From Polyangiaceae bacterium (GTDB lineage Bacteria > Myxococcota_A > Polyangia > Polyangiales > Polyangiaceae): 8,117 bases of DNA. The stretch covers positions 1 through 8,117 of the forward strand of contig JAICXU010000111.1 of NCBI GenBank assembly GCA_025934595.1. The letters are read 5' to 3'. Numbering within the stretch: position 1 is the first letter of the stretch; each line of letters opens with the position of its first letter. The translations under genes were made by a program, and so were the position numbers. This document shows positions 1 to 5,844 of this stretch, one piece after another. The notes below the pieces were generated by a model. The model did no database searches and was not told the origin of the DNA. It was given only the letters and a program-made list of their open reading frames with translations.

Positions 1-2
1 AA

Positions 3-722
3 GAGATCGGATCGCTTCCGCAAGAAGTGAAAGACCTCACGCCGGGAGATCACAAGATCAAGCTCTCGGGCGATCGCTACGAGACGCTCGAGAAGAACGT
101 CACGATCGCAAAAGACGAGATGCAGGATCTCGGCACGATGACGCTCAAGGTGACGAAAGGCAAAGCCACCATCTCGCTCGGAACGCCTGGCGCACGCGTC
201 TACATCCTCTCGAACGGCGACCGCCGCGAGCTGCCGCCGTCGTTCCCGATCGGCGTCGAGCTCGATCCGAACAAGGCGTGGAGCATCAACGCCCAAAAAG
301 CGGGATTTCAGGACTACAACCAGCCGATCAGCTTTGCAGACGGCGTCGCCGAGAAATCGTTCGACGTGACGCTCACGCCGAAGAGCGCGGCCGCAACTCC
401 GCCGGTCTCGCACAACTCGACGCCGAGCACGCCGAAGCCGCCGAAGACCACGTCGAGCGAGACGAGCTCGAGCGAGTCGTCGTCGGGCAGCTCGGCATCG
501 ACGGGCGGCGAAGCGTTCCTCACGATGAACTCGCTCCCTGCATCCGCGGTCGTCCTCGACGGCAAGCCGCTCGGTCAGACGCCGCAGATCAAGGTGTCGG
601 TCCCGGCCGGCGAGCACACCATCACGTTCATCAACTCGGACCAAGGTCTGAAGAAGACGATGAAAGTGACGGTCGGCGCCGGCGAAACGAAGCCGGTCAT
701 CGCGAAGCTGAAGTCCGAATAG
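3..722 (+). CDS. PEGA-domain protein, 3' part (start lies before the window)
   Basis: The frame is open from the first bases of the window, so only the last ~239 codons are visible. A GTG at base 27 is an internal codon rather than a credible start: residues just before it (EIGSLPQEV) already belong to a domain of the PEGA type, which continues LTPGDHKIKLSG. PEGA-like units are seen at about residues 1-50 and, more clearly, 171-237, where VVLDGKPLGQTP and VPAGEHTI show the usual 'G.pLG.TP ... PAGeH.i' pattern. Residues 52-127 look like a diverged middle unit. Between them, 127-169 is a Pro/Thr/Ser-rich linker typical of exported or surface-exposed bacterial proteins. PEGA domains are common as C-terminal parts of myxobacterial Ser/Thr kinases and envelope proteins; the N-terminus needed to tell which is missing. 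No function beyond 'likely extracytoplasmic/cell-envelope' can be given. Confidence 0.85.
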   Translation, partial: EIGSLPQEVKDLTPGDHKIKLSGDRYETLEKNVTIAKDEMQDLGTMTLKVTKGKATISLGTPGARVYILSNGDRRELPPSFPIGVELDPNKAWSINAQKAGFQDYNQPISFADGVAEKSFDVTLTPKSAAATPPVSHNSTPSTPKPPKTTSSETSSSESSSGSSASTGGEAFLTMNSLPASAVVLDGKPLGQTPQIKVSVPAGEHTITFINSDQGLKKTMKVTVGAGETKPVIAKLKSE

Positions 723-746
723 ACAAAAAAGGAAACGTCGAAATGA

Positions 747-785
747 AAACGGCTCCGCGCATCGCACGGAGCCGTTTCGTTTTTT
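747..785 (+). terminator. Rho-independent terminator of the PEGA-domain gene
   Basis: A perfect 11-bp stem (747-757 with 767-777, AAACGGCTCCG) encloses a 9-nt loop and is followed by CG and a run of six T (780-785). It begins 25 bases after the TAG stop. The opposite strand has A/T bases next to the stem but a T run only about 15 bases further on, so use as a terminator for the convergent GST-like gene is possible but weaker. Confidence 0.88.
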
Positions 786-816
786 GGAAGCGCGAAGCTG
801 GCTACGGGAACGTGCT

Positions 817-1473
817 TCACCCCGGAAAGAGGTGGAAGTAGGGCTTCGCCTCCGCGAGCACGCGCTTGAACGATGGGCGCGCTTCCAGCCGCGCGAGATA
901 AGCGGCCGTGTTTTTCCGATCGCCGATGGGGACGAGCCGGTTCGCATAGTGGAGCGCCGGCGCCGCCGCGCAATCCGCAAGCGTGAAGGCTTCGCCCGAG
1001 GCCCACGTGCGCGTCGACATTTGTCGTTCGATCACCCCGTACGCTTTTTCGATCGACTCCTTCGCTTTCGTGACGCCGAGCGGATCTTTCTGGTCCGCGG
1101 GACGCAATTTGTCGGCGACGATCTTTTGCATCGGCTCGTGCACGTACATGTCCATGAAGCGATCCTGAAATCGCGTCTCGAGCGCAGCCTCCGCGTCGGC
1201 GGGCAGGAGCTTCGTGCGGCCCCCATGATGCTGATCGAGATATTCGATGATGATGCTCGATTCGATGACGACCTTGTCTCGCGCGCGATCGTGCAGCACG
1301 GGAAACTTCGCGAACGGCCAAAACCTCACGAGCTCTTCGTACGCCTCGGGGTTCGCCTGCTCGATGAGGTGCGACTCGAACTCGATCTCGTTTTCGTAGA
1401 ACGCAACGAGGACCTTCCAGCAGAAGGACGCCAGGGGATGAAAATAGAGATGAAGGTTTCGTTTCTCGCTCAT
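817..1473 (-). CDS. Glutathione S-transferase family protein
   Basis: This encodes a 218-residue soluble protein with the two-domain cytosolic GST layout. The N-terminal thioredoxin-like domain (about 6-82) starts with LHLYFHPLASFCWK, where Ser16/Cys18 occupy the usual catalytic position. It also contains FPVL with the conserved cis-proline (Pro58) and ESSII, the glutathione-binding Glu-Ser pair (71-72). The C-terminal helical domain follows, with FTLADCAAAP near residue 168 matching the family's N-capping box region. The family conjugates or reduces substrates with glutathione; the substrate here is unknown. I chose ATG at 1473 because the fold begins six residues later. A GTG at 1491 would add six residues with no family counterpart, and neither start has a clear Shine-Dalgarno site. 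It is convergent with the PEGA gene and divergent from the pilR-like gene, so it is probably transcribed alone. Nothing ties it to the pilus genes. Confidence 0.92.
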   Translation of the reverse strand: MSEKRNLHLYFHPLASFCWKVLVAFYENEIEFESHLIEQANPEAYEELVRFWPFAKFPVLHDRARDKVVIESSIIIEYLDQHHGGRTKLLPADAEAALETRFQDRFMDMYVHEPMQKIVADKLRPADQKDPLGVTKAKESIEKAYGVIERQMSTRTWASGEAFTLADCAAAPALHYANRLVPIGDRKNTAAYLARLEARPSFKRVLAEAKPYFHLFPG

Positions 1474-1544
1474 AGCGAAGCAAGAGAGCACGCCAGAGGC
1501 CGCCGCGCTCGTCCGAATTTCGGCCCGCCGCCGATCGCTGATAA

Positions 1545-1549
1545 AAGGA
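1545..1549 (+). promoter_or_regulatory. Ribosome binding site of the pilR-like gene
   Basis: AAGGA lies within a purine-rich run (AAAAGGAAGGA, 1543-1553) directly before the ATG at 1554. The first GGA leaves a spacer of about 4 bases. This supports the chosen start and the 478-residue length. Confidence 0.7.
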
Positions 1550-1553
1550 AGGA

Positions 1554-2990
1554 ATGGCCGGCCCTCCCCGCGCGCGTTTGCTCGTCGTCGACGACGAGCA
1601 AGGACTTCGCGACATGCTCGCCATCCTCTTCAAACGCGAAGGCTTCGACGTCACGCTCGCCGGCGGCCTGAAATCGGGCGTCGACATGGTCAACGGCGCG
1701 AGCGAGCCCTTCGCGCTCGTCTTCACGGACTTGATGATGCCCGACGGCTCCGGCTTGGATCTCGTCACGGCCGCGCGCGAGCGAAGCGCACGCACCGAGG
1801 TCATCGTGATGACGGCGCACTCGACGATCGAGACCGCCGTCGATGCGATGCGCCGCGGCGCCTACGACTTCATCACGAAGCCGTTCTCCACGTCCGTCGT
1901 GCGCGAGCTCGCACGAAAAGCGCTCGAAAAGCGCGACATCGTCGCCGAGAACGAAAAGCTCCGCGCCGAGGTCGCACGCACGCGCGGCCGCGATCTGCTC
2001 GGCAAGAGCGAATCGATGCGGCGCATCGTCGATCTCGTGCAACGCGTCGCCCACTCGAGGAGCACGGTCCTCATCACCGGCGAGAGCGGCGTCGGCAAAG
2101 AGCGCATCGCGCAAACCAGTCATCGCCTGTCCGATCGCGCGGACGCGCCGTTCCTCGTCGTGAACTGCGGCGCGATTCCCGAGCAGCTGATGGAGAGCGA
2201 GCTCTTCGGACACGAGAAGGGCGCGTTCACCGGCGCGATCGCGCGACGTCTCGGCATCTTCCAAGAAGCGAACGGCGGCACGGTGCTCCTCGACGAGGTC
2301 GGCGAGCTTCCGCTTCCTTTACAAGTAAAGCTTCTGCGCGTGCTGCAAGAACGTACGGTGCGCATGGTGGGCGCGAGCGCCGAGACGCCGATCGACGTGC
2401 GCATCCTCGCGGCCACGAATCGCCATGTCGAAGACGACGTGAAGAGCGGGAAGTTCCGCCAAGATCTCTACTATCGCCTGAACGTGATTCGCATCGAGGT
2501 GCCGCCGCTCCGCGATCGACGCGAGGACATCGGCGAGCTCGCGGAGCGATTCCTCGAGAGCATCGCGAAGGCGCACGGAAAAGAAGTCACCACGTTCACG
2601 ACCGAGGCGCTCCGCGCGCTGGACGCCTATTCCTTTCCAGGAAACGTGCGCGAGCTCGAGAACGTGATCGAGCGCGCCGTGGCTCTCGCGTCTGGTCCCG
2701 TGATCGATCTCGTCGATTTGCCGCCGGAGATCAGCGGCGTCGCTGCGGTACCCGCGCCGCAGCTCGTCACGTTGCCGGAAGGTGGATGCGATCTCGAGGT
2801 GCTGCTCGGCGGCATGGAGAAGAGGCTCATCTCGCAGGCGCTCGAGCGGGCCGGCGGCGTGCGGACGAACGCGGCGAAGATCCTCGGTGTGTCGCTTCGC
2901 AGCCTGCGGTATCGGATGCAGAAGCTCGAGATGGAGGCCCCGGAGAGCGGGAGTGAGCCTCCTTCGGGCGACGAGCCTTCTTCTTCTTGA
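1554..2990 (+). CDS. pilR: Sigma-54-dependent response regulator, PilR-like
   Basis: This 478-residue transcriptional activator has the full NtrC-type order. The receiver domain (about 7-120) has the acidic pair Asp13/Asp14, phosphoacceptor Asp59 in FTDLMMPDGSG, Thr87 and Lys109. The AAA+ sigma-54 interaction domain (about 145-385) has Walker A GESGVGKE (176-183), the sigma-54-contacting loop GAFTGA (223-228), Walker B VLLDEVGEL (244-252) and FPGNVRELEN (361-370). The C-terminal Fis-type helix-turn-helix (about 421-458) ends SLRSLRYRMQKL, a form typical of PilR. Such proteins, once phosphorylated, use ATP to open sigma-54 promoter complexes. PilR identity rests on that C-terminus, the pilin genes directly downstream and the -24/-12 promoter before them. 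In Myxococcus and Pseudomonas pilR follows pilS; here the upstream neighbour is a divergent GST-like gene, so the partner kinase must be encoded elsewhere. Another NtrC-family regulator is the alternative. Confidence 0.93.
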   Translation: MAGPPRARLLVVDDEQGLRDMLAILFKREGFDVTLAGGLKSGVDMVNGASEPFALVFTDLMMPDGSGLDLVTAARERSARTEVIVMTAHSTIETAVDAMRRGAYDFITKPFSTSVVRELARKALEKRDIVAENEKLRAEVARTRGRDLLGKSESMRRIVDLVQRVAHSRSTVLITGESGVGKERIAQTSHRLSDRADAPFLVVNCGAIPEQLMESELFGHEKGAFTGAIARRLGIFQEANGGTVLLDEVGELPLPLQVKLLRVLQERTVRMVGASAETPIDVRILAATNRHVEDDVKSGKFRQDLYYRLNVIRIEVPPLRDRREDIGELAERFLESIAKAHGKEVTTFTTEALRALDAYSFPGNVRELENVIERAVALASGPVIDLVDLPPEISGVAAVPAPQLVTLPEGGCDLEVLLGGMEKRLISQALERAGGVRTNAAKILGVSLRSLRYRMQKLEMEAPESGSEPPSGDEPSSS

Positions 2991-3192
2991 AAGGGTCCTC
3001 CTCGCGCGCGTCCTCTTCGAGCGCGCTTCATTAAGGAGAGCGCAGCTCGACCGAAAATCGTCATGCGAGTCGGGTTCGACCTGACAATTTTCGTCCGTAG
3101 CCTTCGTGCGAGAGTGTGTGACGAACGCGAAATCGAGCTGATTTCTCGGTGAATGCGGAGGGAGACACCGCGTCTCGTACGGGCGCCAGCGA

Positions 3193-3208
3193 TGGCACGC
3201 GCGCTGCT
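3193..3208 (+). promoter_or_regulatory. Sigma-54 (-24/-12) promoter of the first pilin gene
   Basis: TGGCACGCGCGCTGCT matches the sigma-54 consensus TGGCACG-N4-TTGCW at every specified position except one (C for the first T of the -12 element). The GG/GC spacing is exact. It lies in the pilR-pilin gap just upstream of a pilin gene, the expected location for a PilR target. Taking GC at 3206-3207 as -13/-12, transcription would start near 3219, only about four bases before the pilin ATG at 3223. The rest of the 2991-3222 gap holds no supported gene. It includes the region (about 3070-3140) where an upstream activator site would be expected, with a weak TTCGT/ACGAA inverted pair at 3103-3107/3121-3125. 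Confidence 0.8.
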
Positions 3209-3222
3209 ACTGCAACTACCGA

Positions 3223-3771
3223 ATGGCTCGCTCGCGTCCGACTTCTGGCGGCTTCACGCTCGTCGAGCTGATGGCAGTCGTCGCGATCATCGGCATCCTG
3301 TCGATCCTCGCCGTCGTCTCGTATCGAAAGATCATCAACTCGTCGCACACGAGCGAAGCGACGCAGATGGTGGGCTCGATCAAGGTCGCGCAGGAGGCGT
3401 ATCACGCGGAGGTCGGCACGTACCTCTCGGTCTCCGGCAACTTGTCGAGCGACTACTGTCCCTCCCTTCCGACGGGCCCCGTCAAGACGGGTTGGAATCC
3501 GGCGTGCGGAAGCGGTGCCGGCGGACCGTGGAGCAAGCTGCCCGTCAATCCGAACGGCGCCGTGCTGTTCGGTTACGCGACGGTCGCCGGTCTTTCCGGC
3601 GTCGCGATCACCTGGCCTACGGGCATGCAAGACACCCCGCCCGCGACGACGCCGACCAGTGATTGGTATGTCGTCGCCGCGAAGGGCGATGCGGACGGCA
3701 ACGGCGTCTACTGCACGGTCGTCGGCGATTCGATCTCGCGCGACATTTTCGTCGACAACGACACCGAGTGA
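3223..3771 (+). CDS. Type IV prepilin (first of two)
   Basis: This 182-residue protein has a class III (prepilin) signal: a 10-residue Arg-containing leader ending Gly-Gly, then FTLVELMAVVAIIGILSIL. PilD-type peptidase would cut after Gly10, leaving N-methylated Phe and the conserved Glu at mature position 5 (Glu15). The hydrophobic helix (11-33) is followed by an amphipathic stretch and a 172-residue mature protein in total. Cysteines are at 79, 95 and 164, so one disulfide and one free Cys are possible. Near the C-terminus AKGDADGNG (153-161) resembles a DxDxDG metal-binding loop, and the protein ends NDTE. The ATG at 3223 is the only ordinary start in this frame after the stop at 3139-3141, yet no Shine-Dalgarno sequence precedes it. 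It is the direct neighbour of the sigma-54 promoter. It could be a major pilin, a minor pilin or a GspG-like pseudopilin; the sequence alone does not separate these. Confidence 0.93.
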   Translation: MARSRPTSGGFTLVELMAVVAIIGILSILAVVSYRKIINSSHTSEATQMVGSIKVAQEAYHAEVGTYLSVSGNLSSDYCPSLPTGPVKTGWNPACGSGAGGPWSKLPVNPNGAVLFGYATVAGLSGVAITWPTGMQDTPPATTPTSDWYVVAAKGDADGNGVYCTVVGDSISRDIFVDNDTE

Positions 3772-3781
3772 ATTTTCAGAT

Positions 3782-3810
3782 TTTCGAAAAAAAGAATTTC
3801 GAAATTTTTT
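3782..3810 (+). terminator. AT-rich hairpin with T run between the two pilin genes (possible partial terminator)
   Basis: Two copies of the self-complementary octamer TTTCGAAA (3782-3789 and 3797-3804) form an 8-bp stem with a 7-base loop, followed by six T (3805-3810). It starts 10 bases after the first pilin's stop. The stem has only two G-C pairs, so it would be a weak terminator or an RNA-processing/stability element rather than a full stop. It lies in the shared spacer, so it could set the ratio of the two pilin messages. Confidence 0.45.
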
Positions 3811-3823
3811 CAAAAAAAAATAA

Positions 3824-3828
3824 AGGAG
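3824..3828 (+). promoter_or_regulatory. Strong ribosome binding site of the second pilin gene
   Basis: AGGAG within TAAAGGAGA lies 10 bases before the ATG at 3839 and directly after a run of nine A (3812-3820). The unstructured A-rich leader plus a near-perfect Shine-Dalgarno predicts efficient translation, in contrast with the first pilin. Confidence 0.85.
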
Positions 3829-3838
3829 ACCACGTCGA

Positions 3839-4441
3839 ATGAAACGCAAACTGAATGCTGGCTTTACGCTCATCGAGCTCATGATCGTCGTCGCGATCAT
3901 CGGCGTGCTCGCCGTGCTCGCCATTTACGGCGTGAGCAAATATCTCAAGACCGCGAAGACGGCCGAGGCCACGAACAGCATCGGCGCCATCAACCGAGGT
4001 GCGATCGCCGCGTACGACCGCGAGAGCAGCGCTTCGCAGCTCCTGACCGGCGGTGGTACCAGCAGCGCGGCCACCCACGCGCTGTGCGATAGCTCCGCTC
4101 CCGTTCCGGCGACGTTGACTGGCGGTGTGAAGTACACGCCGAACCCCGCGGCAGGCTCAGATTACAGTGTCGGAAGCTCGACGGCGGGATGGCCGTGTGT
4201 TCGCTTCGAGATGACCGAGCCGCAGTACTACCAGTACGCGTACACCAAAGGGGCTACCGCGCAGATTGCGAACAACGGCGACCTGACCCTCCCGGCGGGT
4301 GCGGCGTGGCTGGCTGAAGCGAAAGGTGATCTGGATAACAACGGTACCTTTTCGAACTTCGTGACCGGCGGCGGTATTGACGCCACTTCCAAGAAGGCGA
4401 CGACGTTCACGCAAATCGCGATCTCAAACGAGACCGAGTAG
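3839..4441 (+). CDS. pilA: Type IV pilin PilA-like (second of two)
   Basis: This 200-residue prepilin has an 8-residue basic leader (MKRKLNAG) cleaved after Gly8, then the canonical FTLIELMIVVAIIGVLAVLA with Glu at mature position 5 (Glu13). The mature protein is 192 residues, near the size of myxobacterial PilA. Only Cys83 and Cys120 are present, consistent with one disulfide. An aromatic cluster, EPQYYQYAYTKG (127-138), lies mid-domain. AKGDLDNNG (161-169) is a DxDxNG loop matching that in the first pilin, and both proteins end in (N)xTE. It follows the first pilin by 67 bases on the same strand and ends at a strong terminator, so read-through from the sigma-54 promoter is the simplest model; no separate promoter was recognised. 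The canonical N-terminus and strong ribosome site make it the better candidate for the major pilus subunit (inference). Confidence 0.94.
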   Translation: MKRKLNAGFTLIELMIVVAIIGVLAVLAIYGVSKYLKTAKTAEATNSIGAINRGAIAAYDRESSASQLLTGGGTSSAATHALCDSSAPVPATLTGGVKYTPNPAAGSDYSVGSSTAGWPCVRFEMTEPQYYQYAYTKGATAQIANNGDLTLPAGAAWLAEAKGDLDNNGTFSNFVTGGGIDATSKKATTFTQIAISNETE

Positions 4442-4462
4442 CCGTTCGCTAATCAGTTAAAC

Positions 4463-4498
4463 ACGCCGGGTTCTCACGGACCCGGCGTTTTGCTTTTT
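4463..4498 (+). terminator. Rho-independent terminator of the pilin genes
   Basis: A perfect 9-bp stem, ACGCCGGGT (4463-4471) with 4480-4488, has an 8-base loop and is followed by TTTTGCTTTTT (to 4498). It lies 21 bases after the second pilin's stop and 11 bases before the end of the convergent PAP2 gene. The reverse direction has only a short T run, so it mainly serves the pilins. Confidence 0.92.
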
Positions 4499-4509
4499 GT
4501 CCGATGGCT

Positions 4510-5844
4510 TCACCGCGCGGCCTGCTCTCGGATCGCCGCGCGAAGGGCCGGGAATGACAGCATCTTCGACGGTAACGGCTCGTCGGGTCGTCCTGCAAAA
4601 CGCAGAGGCATCAGCCAATCGCGCCAGCGGTGAGCAAGCGCGATTGCGATCACCGCAATGACGAGCCCGCCGAGGCAGTCCAGAAAATAGTGCCAACCCA
4701 GCGCCATGACCGCGAGGAACGTCAAACCGCTGAATGCGCTAGCGAGGACGATCGCCAACTTCGAATGGCGTGCGTACCACAGCATGACAATCTCCTGCGC
4801 GATGTGAAGACTGGGAAAGCAGGCGATGTACGCCCACGTCCAAAGCTTGGCCGACGTTCCGCGGCTCACTGCATCCGTGTTGATGAGGAGCAGAGATGCC
4901 ACGGAGTTCGTCTCGATGGGAATGTGCTGGAGATAGGTGTAAAGCGCAGGCTCGTGGAAGAGCGGCCCGTATGCCGGCAGGAGGTGATAGAGCGGCCCAC
5001 CGATGACATAGGTCGCGACCAGCGCTCCGAAGCATTCCGTTCGCTCGCGATGAAGACGAATCGCCGTCAGGAAGAGCGTCGTCGCCCACATGTGATTGAA
5101 GAATCGAAAGTACGCCCAGTCGCACCAATCCAAGAAATGAAAGTGGGTCGACGCAAAGCGTGCCACGACACGATGAATGGGCTCGCCGAAGAGCCAAGTT
5201 TCCGCATGAATGATCCACGCGTCCTTTGGAGCGACCCCGATGAACAGCGACGCTTTGATCACCGTGAACGTGTACGAGATCACGCAGAACGAGAACATCC
5301 CGACGAGGAGCTGACCGGCCACAACCTTCCACGGCTCGAAATGCGAACGCGGGCGGGTCAGCAAAACTGCGACGAGAATCGTGATCGCGCACACGTCGAG
5401 CCAAGTGTGATCCTCGAAGAAGAAGCTATCGGCCCATGCGACGGCGGCACCAACTGATAGGCGGACGGCCGTGCGTGCGATCGCACCCGTCGTTATCGGC
5501 CTGGAGAGCGCGGCAGCAAGCGCGTCGACATTCCATTCACCGCTTCGCGCGATCAAGCCGATCGCCAAGACTCCGACGACGACGGCTGGAAAATCCGCAA
5601 CTCCATACGCGTTCATCATGACGTTGAAGGGCTCGAGCCACGAATAGCTTCGCGGCAACGACGAGAAGTGCTGAATGAGCGCGCCAGCGAGAAGAACCAC
5701 GAGCGATGCGATCGGAATCAATCCGCACTCGCTGACCGTTGTTCTCAACCAATTTGCGCGGCTGCGGATCGCGCGCTCCGATGCCGGGCCCAACTCGGTC
5801 ACGATCGCCACCGTACCATTGCCCGATATGGCATGCTGCGGCAC
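4510..5844 (-). CDS. PAP2-superfamily integral membrane phosphatase/phosphotransferase-like protein
   Basis: This protein of up to 444 residues has hydrophobic segments at about 43-58, 84-99, 122-138, 147-163, 176-200, 250-263, 273-288, 336-358, 362-381 and 390-405. It carries PAP2-type motifs: YHLLPAYGP (286-294), CFPSLH (342-347, His347) and GWHYFLD (383-389, His385/Asp389). The last two are the catalytic PSxH and HxxxD elements. The classic KxxxxxxRP motif was not seen. The tyrosine/proline first motif resembles the branch containing inositol-phosphorylceramide synthase/AUR1-type proteins (PAP2_3), so lipid-phosphate transfer or hydrolysis is the likely chemistry; the substrate is unknown. 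The first possible start is GTG at 5844. GTG codons at 5811 and 5802 are alternatives, since the first membrane segment begins only near residue 42 and no Shine-Dalgarno decides. It is convergent with the pilin genes and head to head with the long membrane protein, whose ATG it overlaps by 12 bases if both starts are right. Confidence 0.87.
   Translation of the reverse strand: MPQHAISGNGTVAIVTELGPASERAIRSRANWLRTTVSECGLIPIASLVVLLAGALIQHFSSLPRSYSWLEPFNVMMNAYGVADFPAVVVGVLAIGLIARSGEWNVDALAAALSRPITTGAIARTAVRLSVGAAVAWADSFFFEDHTWLDVCAITILVAVLLTRPRSHFEPWKVVAGQLLVGMFSFCVISYTFTVIKASLFIGVAPKDAWIIHAETWLFGEPIHRVVARFASTHFHFLDWCDWAYFRFFNHMWATTLFLTAIRLHRERTECFGALVATYVIGGPLYHLLPAYGPLFHEPALYTYLQHIPIETNSVASLLLINTDAVSRGTSAKLWTWAYIACFPSLHIAQEIVMLWYARHSKLAIVLASAFSGLTFLAVMALGWHYFLDCLGGLVIAVIAIALAHRWRDWLMPLRFAGRPDEPLPSKMLSFPALRAAIREQAAR

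Noticed and set aside
1474..1491. GTG at 1491 as the GST start
   Set aside because: It adds six residues (first Met, then LSCFA) absent from the family, with no ribosome site. ATG 1473 fits the fold better.
575..1804. Minus-strand open frame of 409 codons
   Set aside because: It runs antisense to the PEGA gene and the PilR receiver domain and overlaps the GST gene in another frame. Its translation is Arg/Ser-rich without domain character, a usual artefact of GC-rich DNA.
1470..2264. Minus-strand open frame of 264 codons opposite pilR
   Set aside because: It is antisense to clearly conserved receiver and AAA+ motifs, and its Ala/Arg/Asp-rich composition is typical of shadow frames.
2317..2330. 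Palindrome CTTTACAAGTAAAG inside pilR, with a rare TTA codon
   Set aside because: It lies within the conserved region after Walker B and codes for normal residues. Six-base arms alone are weak evidence of an operator.
3004..3026. GCGCGC inverted pair just after pilR as a terminator
   Set aside because: The stem is only six base pairs with an 11-base loop and no T run follows. It is expected by chance in this GC-rich sequence.
3063..3152. Small plus-strand open frame (29 codons) in the pilR-pilin gap, preceded by AAGGAG at 3033-3038
   Set aside because: The Shine-Dalgarno-like sequence is about 24 bases from the ATG, too far to use, and the peptide has no recognisable features.
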